From the NCBI GenBank assembly GCA_023142625.1, contig JAGLJD010000030.1, positions 1-9,747 on the forward strand: 9,747 nucleotides of DNA. The letters are read 5' to 3'. Positions within the stretch are counted from its first letter, which is position 1. Each line of letters opens with the position of its first letter. Source of the stretch: Candidatus Parcubacteria bacterium. Lineage in GTDB: Bacteria > Patescibacteriota > Patescibacteriia > JAACEG01. Below are positions 7,753 to 9,747 of this stretch, piece by piece. The translations under genes were made by a program, and so were the position numbers. The notes under the pieces were generated by a model that saw nothing but the letters and a program-made list of their open reading frames with translations, ran no database searches and was not told where the DNA came from.

Positions 7753-9423
7753 TTAAGGGCACGCACACCATGCTCCGTCGCAGCAACATGGTCCTAAAGT
7801 AGGAACGCCAGCGCATCCTGGTCCTTCGCTCGGATACAAGCAATTCTGATAATTGTTTTTCACTCCTGCTGTTGCCTGGCTTTGATAAGCAGTTGCTGTT
7901 TGAAATTTAGAATGATTAATACTTGCCTGCGTCGCGCCGCCGATATCCTCAGCTGTTATCCAATACCCGACTGTTCCGCCTAAAATTCCAATATTGCTGG
8001 TATTCAGACTGCTATACATCATTATATCTGAAAACAAAATCTGAATCGGATCTTTTAGTGTAACGCCAACTTCATTTACAAGCGGGCTAACACTAATAAT
8101 TGTCGGAGATGTTAAATTAATATTATTAGTCGTGTTAAACTGCCAAATATAATCATCAGTCGGCGACTCTTCTGATATTCCGTCATTATCGCCGTCAAAA
8201 GAATTGCTTGCCATATCAACTATGCCGTCAAAAGGGTACGCAGCTTCAGGACAAATAAGGCAGGTCGCGGCCTTAATCGTTGTGGTTATATTTGCCAATG
8301 CTGGCAGACAATAGATTGTCTCTCCGCAAGAATTCGTTCCGCAAGGTGTTCCTAAAAATTCAACTGTTCTATATTGGTTGGAAATAGACAAAAATCCTGC
8401 GACTGGCGCGCCGTCATTGACTAAAATATTTGCGTCTAATATTGACAACGGGTCAATAGCTTCTGAAAAATGCATCTGCACAACTATATTGCGATCGTAA
8501 GTTCCGCTAGCTGCGGGCTGAACGATTTTAATATAAGGCGGCGTAACATCCAAAAAAGTGCTTATTTCAAATGACCAATCATAACTGCCTAACGCTCCAA
8601 AAGCTGAACTTCCGTCTGATTTATTTATATTATTCGTGAGTTCAACAGTATGCCAAATATTTTCAACAGGGCTGCCAAGCGGATTTATCGGCTTAAAGCG
8701 GAAAGTTCTGTCGTCGGCTGTTTTCGCCGCAAAAACTTCCGTAATATAAGGACCTGAAATAATTTCTCCTTGTTTGGCGATTTTTACATTAGGATTGCCA
8801 CTTCCGTCTAAGACGATAGTGTCATACTCTCCAGCGTCAAACTCTCCATTGCCGTTAATGTCAACCCAATCGCCAAAAATTGTGCTGCCATTCGTGTCGT
8901 CAATCAAAGTGCTGACTTGCATCGCTTCCTTAAAGGTAACAACGATTGATGTGTTGCGGGCAATATTAAGCGAACCTGGCGCTGGATAAACGCTCTCAAT
9001 AATTCCAGAGCCTAAGGCGCCGCCTCCGCCGCCACCACCACCGCCGCCGCCGCCAGTTGCGCCAGTTGCGCCAGTTAAACTCTTCATTATAAACTGCGTG
9101 ATAGCAAAAGACGCTAAAATAATTAAAAGTCCGATCGCGCCGCTTATTAAAATCTTTTTCGCTTTTTCGATTTTCTCAGAAGCCCCTCCTGATGTCATCC
9201 AAACAAACCCTCCATATAAAATTATAACTATCGCCAATATTCCCAGAAATCCTAAAACAATATTAATAATCGTAAAAACCATTGATTTTAATCCGCGTGT
9301 TCCCAGTCCTAAAATTGAGGAATATTCTAATCCGTAAGTTTGCGCGGACGCGGAAACAGCAATGCTGAAAATCGCTAAAAACGCAATGGCGAATAAAATA
9401 AATTTTTGTTTTTTAAATCTCAT
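7753..9423 (-). CDS. Surface protein with pilin-like (VirB2/TrbC-type) anchor and Ig-like ectodomain, paralogue of the giant gene
   Basis: A 556-residue protein whose first 120 residues are 81% identical (97/120) to those of the giant neighbour: signal peptide (1-27, ASA-Q site), membrane helices at about 47-75 and 90-113, and a basic loop (EKIEKAKK, 83-90) that should leave the C-terminus outside. A linker with 12 consecutive Gly (124-135) leads to a Big_5-like domain (about 140-288) carrying an EF-hand-type loop (188-199: D188, N190, N192, G193, E199). A second Big_5-like domain follows (about 293-431) with an acidic DGDNDG motif at 410-415. A third starts at about 437 and ends at a Cys-rich stretch without the usual final YxWxFTT strand. 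The protein therefore looks C-terminally shortened; it also lacks the C-terminal tail of the giant paralogue. The start at 9423 aligns with the neighbour's start; no Shine-Dalgarno sequence is visible. Function is unknown; surface attachment is an inference. Confidence 0.92.
   Translation of the reverse strand: MRFKKQKFILFAIAFLAIFSIAVSASAQTYGLEYSSILGLGTRGLKSMVFTIINIVLGFLGILAIVIILYGGFVWMTSGGASEKIEKAKKILISGAIGLLIILASFAITQFIMKSLTGATGATGGGGGGGGGGGGALGSGIIESVYPAPGSLNIARNTSIVVTFKEAMQVSTLIDDTNGSTIFGDWVDINGNGEFDAGEYDTIVLDGSGNPNVKIAKQGEIISGPYITEVFAAKTADDRTFRFKPINPLGSPVENIWHTVELTNNINKSDGSSAFGALGSYDWSFEISTFLDVTPPYIKIVQPAASGTYDRNIVVQMHFSEAIDPLSILDANILVNDGAPVAGFLSISNQYRTVEFLGTPCGTNSCGETIYCLPALANITTTIKAATCLICPEAAYPFDGIVDMASNSFDGDNDGISEESPTDDYIWQFNTTNNINLTSPTIISVSPLVNEVGVTLKDPIQILFSDIMMYSSLNTSNIGILGGTVGYWITAEDIGGATQASINHSKFQTATAYQSQATAGVKNNYQNCLYPSEGPGCAGVPTLGPCCCDGAWCACP
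9019..9054 (-). repeat. Poly-glycine (GGN)12 microsatellite in the linker
   Basis: Twelve consecutive Gly codons, mostly GGC with a run of three GGT and one GGA, encode residues 124-135 of the 556-residue protein, between the membrane anchor and the first Ig-like domain. Loss or gain of triplets would keep the reading frame and change only linker length. The giant paralogue has five Gly at the same place (121-125). Confidence 0.9.
9053..9076 (-). repeat. Short tandem 9-mer next to the poly-Gly tract
   Basis: The plus-strand unit ccagttgcg occurs twice in tandem followed by a partial third copy (ccagtt), encoding a T-G-A-T-G-A-T stretch just before the glycine run. The giant paralogue has a single T-E-A-T here, so the repeat has expanded in this copy. 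It overlaps the glycine tract by two bases. Confidence 0.8.
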
Positions 9424-9499
9424 AAATGCTTAAAATTTGCAATTACCAATTTGGCAATGAATTTGCAATTTTCTAATTTTCAATTTTACTAACTTTAAC
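9424..9499 (-). promoter_or_regulatory. Conserved 5' leader of the 556-residue gene, candidate promoter region
   Basis: It contains the same two blocks as the leader of the giant gene (9430-9444 and 9479-9495), but they are 34 instead of 8 bases apart. The extra length comes from a second aatttgcaatt motif at 9460-9470, which suggests a local tandem duplication of about 26 bases. The minus-strand TAAAAT within AAGTTAGTAAAATTGAA is a possible -10 element; I cannot place a good -35. No Shine-Dalgarno sequence is present before the ATG. Confidence 0.3.
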
Positions 9500-9686
9500 C
9501 ATTCTGTCTTTGCGAGGAGCGAATGGAGCGATAGCGAAATGAGTAACGAAGCAATCCCATTACTGAGCGAACAAATCTATAATTATAATTTGTCTATGCT
9601 TTTGTATAGTTTGCACGGTTAGTAATGGTATTGCTTCGTCGCGCCTCTCTCGCTTCGCTCGTTCAGCTCCTCGCAAAGACAGGATG
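9500..9686. repeat. Palindromic (MITE/REP-like) element, copy B
   Basis: A 187-base imperfect inverted repeat between the 556-residue gene and the tRNA-Leu. The outer arms CATTCTGTCTTTGCGAGGAG (9500-9519) and CTCCTCGCAAAGACAGGATG (9667-9686) pair with one mismatch; the inner arms pair around CGAAGCAATCCCATTACT (9547-9564) and AGTAATGGTATTGCTTCG (9621-9638). The centre (9565-9620) is 19 bases longer than in copy A but starts with nearly the same 26 bases. No coding capacity. Together with copy A it shows a dispersed non-autonomous repeat family in this genome. Confidence 0.85.
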
Positions 9687-9713
9687 AAAAAAATTTTACA
9701 AAAACTCTTTTAT

Positions 9714-9747
9714 GGGGATATGGTGGAATTGGTAGACACGCAAGCTT
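9714..9747 (+). tRNA. tRNA-Leu, 5' part only (cut by window edge)
   Basis: The sequence opens with a 7-base acceptor strand GGGGATA, then TG (positions 8-9), then a D-arm GTGGAATTGGTAGACAC that is highly characteristic of bacterial leucine tRNAs (class II). The anticodon-stem 5' strand CAAGC and the loop bases TT (positions 32-33) follow, and the window ends exactly before the anticodon, so the isoacceptor cannot be read. It is transcribed divergently from the surface-protein genes. tRNA-Ser has a different D-arm; the TGGTGGAATTGGTAGACACGC run fits Leu. Confidence 0.9.

Noticed and set aside
1218..9423. The two surface genes as one gene broken by an insertion
   Set aside because: Each has its own start, signal peptide and complete two-helix anchor, so they are paralogues rather than two halves of one gene.
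7556..9686. The two palindromes as ends of one composite transposon
   Set aside because: No transposase or other mobility gene lies between them, and each is itself a complete inverted repeat.
9687..9713. Promoter for the tRNA-Leu
   Set aside because: The stretch is AT-rich but I could not place a -35 and -10 pair with acceptable spacing; the promoter may lie within element B or further upstream.

Overview
The window most likely comes from a Candidate Phyla Radiation bacterium (Patescibacteria, Parcubacteria-like). The main reason is a protein architecture familiar from that group: an N-terminal two-helix VirB2/TrbC-like type IV secretion pilin-type domain fused to a long extracellular chain of Ig-like and Cys-rich modules. 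AT-leaning base use, the lack of clear Shine-Dalgarno sequences and standard-code reading (no in-frame TGA) agree with this but do not prove it. No taxonomic marker is complete here.

Layout, left to right. Positions 1-1115 (minus strand) hold most of radA, the DNA-repair ATPase RadA/Sms, whose C-terminus runs off the left edge. A compact intrinsic terminator at 1129-1158 lies just upstream of radA and just downstream of the next gene. Positions 1218-7508 (minus) are one intact 2096-residue gene for a membrane-anchored surface protein: signal peptide, two-helix pilin-like anchor, then about 1,970 residues of Big_5-like, TIG-like, BIG2-like and Cys-rich modules. One of these modules is a DUF4215-type array at 2961-3428. 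Positions 7509-7752 are intergenic and contain a palindromic element (7556-7712). Positions 7753-9423 (minus) encode a 556-residue paralogue with an 81% identical anchor but a different, shorter ectodomain that seems to stop inside its last domain. Positions 9424-9713 are intergenic and hold a second copy of the palindromic element (9500-9686). Positions 9714-9747 are the 5' part of a tRNA-Leu on the plus strand, cut off just before its anticodon.

How it fits together. The two surface-protein genes look like a tandem duplication in which palindromic element, leader and pilin-type anchor were copied together and the exposed region then diverged. By inference both proteins sit in the cytoplasmic membrane by the helical hairpin and present disulfide-rich, possibly calcium-binding stalks outside, as adhesins or cell-surface fibres. 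No other secretion-system gene is visible. radA is housekeeping and probably unrelated. I see no CRISPR array, transposase, phage gene or toxin-antitoxin pair.
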